Part shown: piece by piece, positions 47,338 to 60,700 of the stretch
How positions within the stretch are numbered: the stretch's first letter is position 1
Layout of the letters: the number at the start of each line of letters is the position of its first letter
Assembly: GCA_020226215.1 (NCBI GenBank)
Contig: CM035226.1
Coordinates: 90,482,895 to 90,546,894 of the forward strand
Direction of reading: 5' to 3'
Length of the DNA: 64,000 bases
DNA from: Sindora glabra
Taxonomy: Eukaryota > Streptophyta > Magnoliopsida > Fabales > Fabaceae
The notes under the pieces: model-generated
Told to the model about the DNA's origin: nothing
What the model saw: only the letters and a program-made list of their open reading frames with translations
The model's database searches: none
Translations under genes and position numbers: made by a program

Positions 47338-49004
47338 AGATATTTTATTTTAAAATATTTTAAAGAAGTTAAGGTTTTGACTTTTCATGAAGAAAGTATT
47401 AAATCAATTAATTAATTATATATATTACTTTTAAAAGAATTATATGAAAACTAAAATTAAAGTAGTTTATTTATTTATTTATTTTCAATATTTTTATATT
47501 AATTTTCAAATATTAAATTTAAAATTAAATTTATTGTAAACAATTAATTAGGACTTTATCTATGCTCTACTTAGTGCAGAAAGTATTAAAGTAATTTTAA
47601 TTAATATATTTACATACTTTTACTTATCTAATAGTGCAAATAAGCCTTCTTTATTAATTTTCCATTTGATATCTAAATGTAATATCTTCACATGATTTAT
47701 TTTCCCTTTAATATCAATGAAAATTGACACTAATTTAACTAAAATATCTGAACATGCTTTTACTTTATTCACCATTTTAATTATCATCATCAGGTTACGA
47801 GGTATGCCCTCAAAGTAAAACAGCTGCTTATATCATATCATACCATCATGTATTTATGTTAAAAGCAATTGAAAAGGGAAAGCAATTGTAATTTGATGAC
47901 TTTATCAAGTCAAAAGAAGCACTTGATGTCCCTTCTTTAGATTGATTGGCAAATTTGTTGAATTTGCATAATTCTGCGAATTGGAAGTAAATTTGTAGAC
48001 ATAAGGAATTAGGTTACCATTTATATTTAAATCAGGTCACAACTTTATGTAAATATAAATGGCATTGTTTGTGTAGATATAAATGACTCAGTAAATCTGA
48101 TGAACATAGGGAAAAAAATTGCACGCTCTAGCAAATGGCAGACATTCCTGCCTTTTATTCCAAATCCAATAATATAACAAGATGATAATTAAAACCATAA
48201 ACGATGTTATATGAATCTGTTTCCCACAATAATTTTCTTAGAAATAAATATGAATAAACTTACAAAATTTGCATTTGATTCTCTGACTATGCAAAATATG
48301 TATTTTAAAAAAAAACTAATCTTCAAATTTTGTGCAACAATTTTGTATGTTATCAATTTGAAAGTTGATCAATAAGTTAGTATACAATGAAGGGCAAGCT
48401 TCGAAACGGTAATTAAAATGATGAATAATTTAAAGGGAGAATATATGTCAAGAGAATTTTCTAAAATTAGTATCAATTTTCTTTGATATTGGAGGAAAAC
48501 AAAATCACGTAAAGATCACATATTTATTCCATTTGGATATTAGACAAAGAATTAATGGAGGAGGGTTAATTGCACCATTAAATAAGTAAAAACAGGTAGC
48601 AATGGACCCAAAAAAAAATTGTCAGTGGGACCAAAAAATACATATGCATATAAAATAAAATTATCAATTCCTAACAACAAATAATTTTTTACATATGAGT
48701 AAATTCATTATATACTTTTTATCATATTTGTTAAATAAGTGAAAATAATGTAAGAACAATAAGTTATATTAGATAATTATCCTTAAATTCAATCTCAAAA
48801 GGATGAGATAGATTATCATAATATTATATAATAATATGCCATTTTAGTGTTATTTCTCTATAGTATATAAAAAAAACATTTTGTCTTTTCGTCCATACCA
48901 ACACCATCTAGCTAGCCAAGTCAAGAATAATGAGTTCAGAATAGACAGAATGTGCAAGATCTAAAATTTAAAGGCGTGTGGTTTGATAGAAAGAATATTA
49001 TAAA
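47336..49004. other. AT-rich spacer
   Basis: No reading frame or repeat structure that I can support. Confidence 0.4.
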
Positions 49005-49895
<891 letters not shown>

Positions 49896-50369
49896 GCAAA
49901 ACACGACGAGCCACAAAAGTGACATAAGGGTTACTTCACTGAATCATAATACATATTCTGGACCTCCAATGTTGGAGCCTTGGATTCGACCTTATTCTCA
50001 AAAAGGAAACATTTACTGCTTCTGTTTGACTAAATCAAAATATTTAATCCTGATTCATACGTATGACCTCTGTATGGTTGGTATATGAAAATCCCATTGG
50101 TTATTGTTTGTGAGTGATATGTGATTTATTAAATACAAATTTGTGTGTTTTCCTTGGTATTTTAGATTTTTATAAATGATTATAGCTTTTGCAAAAGTAT
50201 TTATTGATTATGAAACTATTGATATGCTGAACCGTTTTGTAAGAAAGAAAATTGCATTTTAACAGCTTGAGATTTGGAGTTGTATACCGTACGTTATTAA
50301 TTAGTTATAAAATTTAAATTTATTTCTTTCAAATTTATTAAGAAATAGTGCACTAAATTCATCTAGAAT

Positions 50370-50830
50370 TTCTCTTTTTTCAAGTAACCCATGGTTTTAA
50401 GTATTGCAATTTACTTGTACTATCAATTATTTATATTTTGTTCACCTAAACTATTTTCTATTCAAAATTTAATAGAAAATTCATATGCATTATATATGAT
50501 TTTGATTTCCCCAAATTTTGACTTAATTTGATGTATGCTTAGAGCTAATTTACCCCCAAAAATTTTCTATTTACCATCCTTTATTCAACAATTGTGAATT
50601 AAATTGTAAAAGATAAATTTTTAATAAAATTAGGATTTTTTTGAAATAATTTGATTTTGGACAAAATTTGATAAAAACAAAGAACACATGCAATGCACTT
50701 GACTTTTCTATTAAATTTTAGATAAAAATAGTTTAGATAGACAAAATATTTAACAATTAAAAGCATAATGTGTGAATTACAATATTTAAAATCATATATC
50801 AGTTAAGTGAAAAATGACAAAATCAAAAGT
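50370..50830. mobile_element. Large foldback (palindromic) MITE-like element
   Basis: The left arm (about 50380-50500) contains 'attgcaatttacttgtac', 'attttgttcacctaaact' and 'aaaatttaatagaaaattc'. The reverse complement of the right arm (about 50715-50825) contains 'attgtaattcacacattatg', 'attttgtctatctaaact' and 'aaaatttaatagaaaagtc'. The unpaired middle is about 200 bp. Single-arm relatives occur at about 1080-1370 and 46050-46390. It is non-coding. Confidence 0.65.
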
Positions 50831-52599
50831 AAATAAAGTATAATTTTTTCAATTTATTATTCTTGACTTTATAGTATTTAGCGTGTTTTGAAAGGAACTA
50901 AGTTTTCTTTAATTTATAAATTATGTTTCTAGGTTGCATTTTTTAATAGTTTGTTCATTAAGTTATTATAAGCCACCCTCTTATTTTGATGTTTTTTAGT
51001 CCTTGAAATTACCTAATAACTGGTGCTACTCTCATGAAGATTAAAGGCATTGCTTGAAGTTTGACTATTGGATTAGAATTGTATTGCATATATGTCCATG
51101 CAGTTCATCAATAGATATATGTATATTTTTCATGTATAATTGTATATTATATGGTGTTTATTTTCTAAATTATAAGATTTAAATTTTTAGGTTTGTGGAA
51201 GTATCCAAAAAATAGGAAAATCTTGATAAATCTTTTTATAAAAATATAATAATATTTTTGGGTAATGATGACTTTTAGAGAAGTTGCATTAAGTATAGCT
51301 TTCAAGAGTCATGTACAAGTTTGTGGGAAGCCATTCTGTGATGGTTTTTTATGCCAATAATGTGCCTAGAAATCCAATATATATGCGCGCGCGCACACAC
51401 ATATATATATTTTGTAATCTTCACTAAAAGTTATAATATAAAATCTTACAATATTTTTTTAATTAAATGTTGTAATGTTTTTTTATAGAAATTCAAAATT
51501 TTAAAAGCCTTCTTGTTGCAACTTTTGCCCTTTTGTTTTTAATAAAAAAGAATGATAAGTCATTTAATATAGTTGCAAGGTATTAAATTTGAACACAAAG
51601 CATGATAGGAGAAAGCTCCAAATGCAGAGTATTATTGTGGAACTTTGGTCTTTGAATGAAGTTGAAACTTTCAATGAAAAAATTGTAAAAATTTATATAA
51701 AAAATTACAAGCTTTATGACTTTAATAACAAACATTTTTTTAAAAAAAAAGCGATTTTTTTTATTTTTCAACCCAAACCCTTTTATTAAATGCTAATGTT
51801 AGGCGAAGTGTAATGTTCTGAGCTCTTCCCATGTTCAACCATCCATCTTGTCCCAATGAGTAGTGCTATAGTGTTATAATAATTTAATTGTGCTTGACAC
51901 GGTTCACCTAAACAATATTAGGTTTAATTTAATGAACTGCAGATTGATGCTAGACAATCATGAAGCCAAAACGGAAGATATTTTATTTTCATTGATTGAA
52001 TCCTTCGAAGGCATAACTACATTTATTAATAAAATATAAGATCAACCACTAAGCTATATGTTCTTATTTTCTTGACTAAAAAAAATTAAAAAAAAAAGTA
52101 AGCCCACTAACTTCATCTTATGATACTACACTAAACTCTCTCATATAATAATATAAAGATAACACAGATTGGGAAAAGAAAATTAGGAATTTGAAGACAA
52201 AACAATTGGTTTGTTTCTTCTCCTCTCTTTGGTGTTGGAGTTGTAAGAGCAGTGTTTTTGCAACTATAGACAAATTCAAAGAGAAGATAAACCATAAAAG
52301 TTAAGCCAACATTTTCTTCTCAGATTTGATTGTTTTCTCATATCAGTCACTTTTATTTGTAATTGATTTTAAAAGAGACGTAGATCAAAAGTGGAAATAA
52401 AAACATAATGCCTAGAATTATTCGAGTACAAATAAGGAAAGAAAAAAACACCCCAAGAAAATGATTTGTTGGAGGGCACCGCAATTAATGAGTACCTATC
52501 AAAGGAGGATTATCAACAGGAGTTAAATCCAAGAACTTTTTGCAACACAATTTAATTGTACCAATTGATCTAACTCTTATTGATAGCTTGAAAAATTTT
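50831..52599. other. Spacer and 3' flank of the JINGUBANG-like gene
   Basis: No gene is visible on either strand up to the stop codon of the minus-strand WD40 gene. A small (GC)(AC)(AT) compound microsatellite lies at about 51384-51410. The 3' UTR of the WD40 gene should lie in the last few hundred bases. Confidence 0.45.
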
Positions 52600-54386
52600 C
52601 TAATAGGAGATGATGGATTTGTCCTCTACATATGGTGTTATCGAGTCATCCTCCATTTCCTCATTGTACCTAGGAACCCACCAAACTCTCAAGCTTTTGT
52701 CAAGGCTTCCACTATATAGCAAAAATCCACAACCAATTCTTTTAGCTGATGCCTGCAAACACTTTACTGGTCCTTCATGGCCATTTATCAACCCTACTTT
52801 AAATAGCTTACCATTAGCCTTTATCTTCCATATTCCGATACTCTTATCTGCTGAACCACTGCACAAAACATCCCTCATTAAACACATACACAAAACAGCC
52901 ATTTGGTGTGCTTCTGTTTGGGAAATTAGCCTCCATTTCCAATTCTCAACACTTTCACTTCCCTCCCACCCCACTATAGACCCGTCTGAACCCCCTCCAT
53001 AAACCCATTTTCCATCTTCTGAAACAATGACCGAATTAAAGGAAACATCTTTGTTATTATGGCTCTCAAGAATCCCTCTCAGACAATGTGATTTCTCGAA
53101 TATCCCATCTGAGGTAAACTTTTTCCCTTCCTTTCCCCAAGCCTTGATTTTCCCATCTGCAGAAGCAGAATATACAATCTCTTTGCATGCTACTAACCCA
53201 TTAATGGCATCATCATGCGCCTCAATGGATTCCAAACACTTCAAATCTGATAGCCTCCATACCTTAAGGGTCTTATCCCATGACCCGGAATAAATCAACC
53301 CATTATGGACAGTTAAACAAGAAATACTATCAGCATGCTCAATCCACAGACACTTGTGATGTCTCCGAGTTTGGACATAATTTTTCTGCTTCATGAACTT
53401 CCACAAATACTGTTTTGTTGTTGGAAGAGTGTCAACAAGTTTGAACACACACTCTGAGCTCGTTGATACCTTGAAAGATTAAGAAAAGAAGCGAAGAAAT
53501 GAGATGGATGAACAAAACAAAACAGAGATGGGGTGCTTAAACACTGCCCTTTAAGCGAATTTGGTCTATGTTCATGGCAAAACACCTTTAAGATTTATTT
53601 GAACTCTTTAGAGCTTGATCAACCAACTTTCAAGAGAACTCTTTGAATGGTAAGGAAAAATTTGGAAAAGATATAGGACAAATTACTTTCAAAATTTTAT
53701 TTTAGGCACTGTTTATGTAATTCCAGCATTTACAGTAGCTGTGCGCAAGATGTCAAATCGAGAATCATAATTTAATTCAATTGTTCAAGTCAGAGATATA
53801 ATCAAGTTATAAATCATGAATTATGTCTATTGATCATGAACAAATGTCCTGGTGATCTCTTGATTTTAAATGGATACGACTTTTTGACAAGCAGCATGTG
53901 GGTCTAAATATTTAAACCTGAGAATTTAATCGCAAAAATGAACATACTAATTTACAACTTCCAAAATACCTTCCAAACTCTGACCTTGCGATCTTGATGT
54001 GCTGAGAAAATTTTGTCTCCAACAGTGGCAAGAGCCTTCACAGAGCCATCACCTTGTCCAAATTTGGTGAAAACCCTCAAATCCGGCTGCTGCCAAACAA
54101 TGATATCCTTACCTTGTGAGGCACTTAATATAAATTCACCACACAATGCCAAGCAAGAAACTGTGCCAACATGACCAGAAAGAACAGCCAATGAACGATG
54201 CGAGTAAGACCCAGAAATGGGTTTTGAAGGAATCTGAAATTTAACATTTTGACATGAAAATCTCCTGGAGGAAAGAGGGCTATCAGTATCATCTGTTTGG
54301 CTGCTGGCGCTGCCGAAGCTCCTAGAACTTGATGATTCAGACAACAATGGATGTGGAAGATGTGGTTTTGCAACAATGGGATTCAT
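52600..54386 (-). CDS. JINGUBANG-like WD40-repeat protein
   Basis: Two exons on the minus strand, 54386-53970 and 53469-52600, join in phase 0 (VRVWK / VSTSSECVFKL) across a 500-bp GT-AG intron, giving 428 aa. The start chosen is the ATG at 54386 (MNPIVAKPHL), preceded by leader sequence without an in-frame ATG. Residues 1-62 are Ser-rich and probably disordered. Seven WD repeats follow: two in exon 1 (LSGHVGTVSCLALCGEFILS to WQQ; then to DRKVRVWK) and five in exon 2, for example SGSWDKTLKVWRL, SASADGKIKAWG, GGGSDGSIVGWEG, SGSADKSIGIWKI and SGSLDKSLRVWWV. This architecture and length match the plant JINGUBANG family. The Arabidopsis founder restrains pollen germination by binding TCP4 and limiting jasmonate synthesis; which paralog this is, and in which tissue it acts, cannot be told. 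Many relatives lack introns, so the intron is notable. Confidence 0.9.
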
Positions 54387-54600
54387 ATTGGATGATTTGA
54401 ATCGCAATGTTTCAAGAAGAGTGAAGAAATTGTGAATATAACAGCAGAGAGTGGAGGAGTTGGGAAGGAAAATGGTTGAAACAACGCGGATTTCTTGATG
54501 AAAAGGACAATGGTAAAATAGGGGACTTGGGGGAACGGCTGGCTGCACAAACTGGATTGATAATGTCAAGTGTTGTAGAGGATTTTAAGGGGCCAATGGC

Positions 54601-54610
54601 CTATTTTATA
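54601..54610 (-). promoter_or_regulatory. TATA box of the JINGUBANG-like gene
   Basis: On the minus strand the sequence reads TATAAAATAG, 215 bp upstream of the ATG at 54386. This would place transcription start near 54570 and give a 5' leader of about 185 nt. The match to the plant TATA consensus is good. Confidence 0.65.
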
Positions 54611-54619
54611 GTTGGAAGT

Positions 54620-57560
54620 TTTGCGCTGATTGTAGCATTTTATATTTGACCATCGTGAGTAGACCACAGCAGAAAACATCATATCTTTACTTTTAAAAGA
54701 AATTTGTTACTATTTTTAATTTTAATATTTTGAATATTAAAAAAATAATATCATTTTTAATAATAAGAAAAAGTAACGATTAACTTCCTTTTATTAAATA
54801 GGAGTAAGGACACATTCACGTGTTAATTTTATGAGATGGATATGTGTTGAAAATTATATTTTTCTATCTTCAAAGCATCCAAAATTGTAACTGACATCCT
54901 CTTGATAGGTAAGAATACATATTATGATTCAAGTATACGGATATTTTTTACAAAATATGCTTGCATTTCTCTGCTTAAAAGTGATAAATAATCCACATAT
55001 GGTGGTTTATAGTTGATTTTAATTCTAGCAAGAAATTTTCTTGACAATTACATCTAATTAAACACGAACATATGCTTCTAATTAAAGATGGTATAAAGAT
55101 GACTTTTTCTATTTCATCAACAGAAATATGGTACAACATGTCTCACTAATGCAAGGTATTTCTAATTTTACGGCAGTATTGAAATATATTTCAAAACTAT
55201 CTTCTCTTATATTTTCATAAATAAAAAAAATCACTTTATTGATTTTGTTCTTATTTAATCATGATAAAATGTAAGTAAAAGTAGTATTATACTATCATTT
55301 CAGTGAATTTTTTTTTTACGTTGGAAAATTTTTATTCAGTTCCCAAAAGGGTAATTAATTTTATTATATATAATATTATATTACGAATCAAGATCTTGGA
55401 AAATTTTGTTTATTTTAAATAAATATATGCTTCATATTTTTTTATACGAGAGGATCCAGTTATTTTATGTCATTAAAAAAATGAGAAAAATTCACAAATC
55501 CTGATAAGTTAATTTTCTAACACAATGACCAAGTTGCACAAAAGATATAGAATTTTCTATGACAATTAAATTGGACAAACAAAATCATTTTTTTATAACT
55601 GTTTAGATTAAATATATTCCTATTCCAATTAAAATTCCCCCAAGGAATAATTTATGTTTTAGTTGGCGACAGAACAGTAGCCTGTCAGGAACGGAGCAAT
55701 GGCATTTCAACTTTTCTGCCCGGAAACATGAATATCCTGTGCCTTAGCGACATGGGACAATATTAGTGGCCAACCAAACCTCTGATTTCATCAACAGCCA
55801 GCCACTTGGATGGAGCAGAAATTTAGAAAGTTTTAGATAGGGAAACAAAAATACAAAAAGCTACTTATAACGGGGAGGGAAAATGGGAATGGATTGATTT
55901 GATTCGGTGGAGCACAACCCAATTTTAGTGTTGCTGTCATCCGATGTTAGTATATGAGCTTTATATTTTATTATAGGTGTAGAGTAAGAAAAATTATTTT
56001 ATCAGATACCATAACCTTTAAAATTGCTAGATTTTATTTAATTTATATAATACTGTATAAATCAGTAAATCTGAACTTTTAAATTTAGTGAGGTATGGTA
56101 AAAATGGTATATCTTAGTTACTTCTCTCATTATATTTAGAAGATGACTATGATGTCTTATTGATGTAGTAGTATATTAATATATTATTAGATTTAATTAG
56201 TTCATTTGTTATTGTATAAGTATCAAATTTAACTTAAAAAAGTTTAATATATAATAAATTTTAGTAGTATATCAGTATATCATAACATTAGTAATATACC
56301 ATAATCTTGCTTTTATATTTAAAATGTGAACACCATGTTTAAGATGCAAATATTGAATTATATGTATGAATAAGTTGTTATTTTCATTTAAAAAAAAGAC
56401 CAACTTTTATTGTTGGTTAGTAAGCTTCTTAAACAAGTTGGTTTGGCCATTACAAGTTAGTTTGTATTACTTATATTCAAAATGTATCCAATTTTAGAAA
56501 GTTTAAATTCATTCTTGTGACAAATTAAACCAACATGTGGGTTTCAATTGTGAATCCACAAAATTTGTGAATAAGTTGACTTATATTGAATGGGCTTTGC
56601 AATGAATCAATCCATATTACCCCTATTTAAAAAATAAATCCAGATTTAAAGGTTAAAATTCATGATAAATACAGGCTAACCCGCAAATCATGATATGTTT
56701 AGTACTCTTAGTCGTTATCTCACACGAAGCACATCAACATGACAAATTGAAATCACAAGTAGGTTATACAAAGTGATAGCCCACTCTTATGCAAGATTAA
56801 GATGGATAATTAACATATAGTGAAAATTAAAATATAATTAAAAATTCTATGTGCATTTAAAAAAATTATATAATTGGATAAATAATATTACTTTTTTTTA
56901 AAATTTGATTTAATTACATTCATATTTATTGTATTTTTTCAATATATATTTACCTCCTTTTTTTTAAAAGCATAAGAAATAAGTGTACATTTAAAATAGA
57001 AAAGAATGAATGTCTATATATATAATAGGGAGATTAATATATAGTTTTTAAAATAAAAAATAAAAATAGAATTAACTTAAACCTAAGGAACGGTAAGTAT
57101 GATGTATCCTATATAATTATATGAATTAATTTTATGTATTATTATAAAATTTATAGTTATAATCAATTTTCTTAATCTCACGTAAGAGTAGTATTTTTCA
57201 TTCTTTCTTTATCTTCAAAACATAACATAGAGGTACAATTCTCTTTATATAGCTAGGGATTGGACCAGATCACTTAGCCAATGGACCTTCTAAGGGTTTT
57301 TTTTTTTTTTTTTTTAATATCTCATCTAATCAATCCTCTATTATTTATTGAATATAACAAATTTAAACTTAATTTTGACTCGTTCTACTAAATATTGTGG
57401 GGACTAATAATTAAAAGTTAGCTTATATTAACTTAATAGCACGTCTTTTTATTCTTTGTATATGAAATTTCAGTAAAACCTTGCATGTGCTTCTCTTAAT
57501 TATAGTTTATATTATATTAAATTGGGATCACTTAATGATTAATTTATAATACTTATTAGG
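54620..57560. other. AT-rich intergenic spacer
   Basis: Upstream region of the WD40 gene followed by spacer. No reading frames with protein-like composition. A poly-T run lies at about 57298-57316. Confidence 0.45.
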
Positions 57561-57568
57561 AGAATTTT

Positions 57569-57724
57569 AAGTTATCCCTAGAGGTTTGATACCTGGAGTG
57601 ATATGACAAAATACAGGTTATTAGATGACGATTATCAAATCATTATCAAGATTTTTAGTAATTTCATCCAGTGACTTGTATTTTGCCACATTATCCCGGG
57701 TACCAAATCTTTAAAGGTAACTTT
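57569..57724. mobile_element. Short MITE, about 156 bp with ~50-bp terminal inverted repeats
   Basis: The left end 'aagttatccctagaggtttg' plus 'gacaaaatacaggt' pairs with the reverse complement of the right end, 'aagttacctttaaagatttg' plus 'ggcaaaatacaagt'. Arms are about 50 bp and separated by some 55 bp. It is non-coding. The target duplication is unclear. Confidence 0.65.
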
Positions 57725-60700
57725 GCAAGCACCTACTTATTATTGTATTTATATATTATTTTATATTATTTTAGTTGTTAATAATATTTTGGGAGAATAA
57801 TTAGTAATAATATATTTGAATGGATGAGAATGCAGGGGAAATAAAATGAAACATAAGGTTATTATGCAACCTTTCTCTGTTTTAAAATTTTAGTGAATGA
57901 GACAAAGTAAATTGGAAATTATGATTAATTTTTCACGGCCTCCCATTTCGCTCAATACTCGCATTTTGTAATCCTCCAACTCATTCCTTCAATAGCATTT
58001 TTGTAATCCTCCAACTTGAAGGATTTTGAAAGATATTCACAATGTCTAAATAATGGAATGGGAATTGAAGTCATGAGTTAAACCTGTTATTTTAACAAAA
58101 AATATTTTTTTGTAGGAATACATTATAGAATATTAAAATGATAAAAAATATTTTATTTGCTCAATATTAAAGGTGAAAAGTTGCGGGGGAAACAACATTT
58201 ACTACAATGAGAATTTTATTTTTCCTTACTTCAAATATTATACATCACTTTTTAACAAACTTGTCAAACCTAAGGATGGCAATGGATTAGATCTCAATGG
58301 ACCTAATCAAAAATCTAATTATATCTAAATTCATTAAAGGTCCATAATTTTAAATTCATTAAAGATCTAGACTTATTAAAAATTTGACAAGACTTGATTG
58401 AAAAATTCAAAATGGACTTATTTAACCGATTAATATAATATAATTTTAGACCTTTTTAATAAAATAAAAAATATTCTTTTCTTATTGATAATAATTACAC
58501 CATCATTTAACAATTATAAATTATATCCATTTTTTCATGCATATCCATTTTTATTTTAATTCATCCATACTATTTATATTAGTTTTCAAAGATTGTTTGG
58601 TTCACCTTAATACTATGAAAAAGTTTATTTCTCAGAAATAAGAAAGAGATGAATAGTTTGGTTTACTATTTTATAGAGTATGGAAAGTACTTACCCATCT
58701 CTCCCTAAGATAAGTTTTACTTTCTATGCTATTTATGGATATAATGATATAATTATTCTCATTAAATTTAATTAATAATAACTAAAATTATTAATTTATA
58801 TTATAATAATATTAAGAATATAGTAATAATTTTATTAATACTTCGTAGAATATTTAAAGTTAAGCTAAATAAAATATAGGAAGTATCTTCTTAGAAAGTG
58901 TCATTTTTATGTGTCAATCAAAATAACTTTAAATACTTTTTAGAAAGTTTACATATGAAAATTATTTTTAAAGATGTTTAATTTCTTACAAGAAGTTACT
59001 TTCTGTACAACTAAATACTATTTAGTTTTAAGGTAAATATGAGATGTATTATTATTGACTTTGTTAATAAAGGTCATATTAATTCAATTGTATAGATAAT
59101 TATTTGTTCATTTATATTATAATTAAATATTTCTACATTATATAAACTAATATTATAAAATAAAAATATTATTTTAAAATATATTTATAATTTAATGTAA
59201 ATATAAATATCTTTTAATATTATTTATCATAAATAAACTATCATAATATTCTTATATATGTAATAATATTAATTTTCATATACTAATAGGTTAATTATAA
59301 AATATATTATTCAAATAGGCTAATATAATATTTAAAGAGATTCAGACCTATTGAATATTTATAAAAGATAGATTCATAAATTATACAAATTATATTAATG
59401 GTATCCAAAAAGAACTTAAGATTCATTAAATATTTAATAAGTATATCTAAACTCAAACTATTAAATAATGAATTTATCTAAGATCCATTAAATAAATATC
59501 ATCAAATTTAATAAAATCCACTTGAATCAAAATATTTTTTGTTACCTAAACCACTCCATTACTTATATATAAACAAATTATATTATTTTAAAAAATATTT
59601 TTTGATAAAACAAATGGAGTTTTAATTGTCAATTATTTTCCTTTTCTTTCTTCCCCTTGCTTGGTAAGGATGAAAGAAAAGAAAATGAGTGAAAAAAATT
59701 GAAATTTAAACTTTTTTTATTGCTTAGATGAAAGGAAAGAGAAGAGAAAAAATTATAAAGATATATTTTATGGCTAATCTTAATTGACCACATAAAAATT
59801 TAAATTTTATTTATGTTTTATTCCTTAATTAAAGTTTAAGATTTTCTTTCTAATTTTTATTCATCTAAGCATAGGGCCCATTTTCTCTTATTCTCTTTTA
59901 TTCCTACCTCTCCTTTTGTATTCCTTAACATACTACAATAGCCAAATATAGAGGTATAAAATAAGTTTTAAGTCTACAGGTTATGAGCTACCTACAGTCG
60001 TAAGCTAATCACAGATAACTCATGTATGCTTTTTTGTTACATAGGCTTATATGAGTTATTTGCACAATCACAAGCTTTTGTGGACAGACTCATGGGTACT
60101 CATGATTTTTTTTTAATTTTTCAAGTATTTTAGAAACTTCTAATCTAGTCTACTCTAATTTCTAATAATTTAATATAATTTTTTTAACTTTAATTAATTA
60201 GCTCATTATACAAAATAAAAAAATCTAAAGGTTAATTATAATTTATAAAAAATTAATACTTTTTAAATTTAATTTAATTTAATATTTCCTTAAAGGTTTT
60301 GTATCATTTACCACATTTAAGATTCAATCCTCAATTCTTTATGTGTGTGTATCTAATGGTATAATGACTTATATTAAAAAAGAAAAAAAGTAAGCAATCT
60401 ACCTATGGATACCTATGGGCTATCTATGAGTACTCACGAGCTCAATCATTTTTACTTACAAAAAATATGAGCTTAAGCAAGCAAGCCTACATGGACTGAA
60501 CTTGTCTAGCTAGCTCGGCTCTATATTACATCTTTACAATATGGGAAAATTTATTGTACACTAATAATTAAGTAGCATATCAATACACCATTAAATTTGA
60601 TCAAACATCAAGTTCACTTTTTTCAAAAGTTAGATTTTGGATATTATAAGATGATATATCAATGGTCAAATCTTATAATGTCCTGATATACTACTTAATC

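Noticed and set aside
52610..53293. Plus-strand open frames opposite the WD40 gene
   Set aside because: The minus-strand frame has seven clear WD repeats; these are its antisense shadows.
54387..54569. N-terminal extension of the WD40 protein by 61 codons
   Set aside because: The extension has no ATG start (it opens with TTG), has non-family sequence and lies in the presumed 5' leader just below the TATA box; the ATG at 54386 is preferred.
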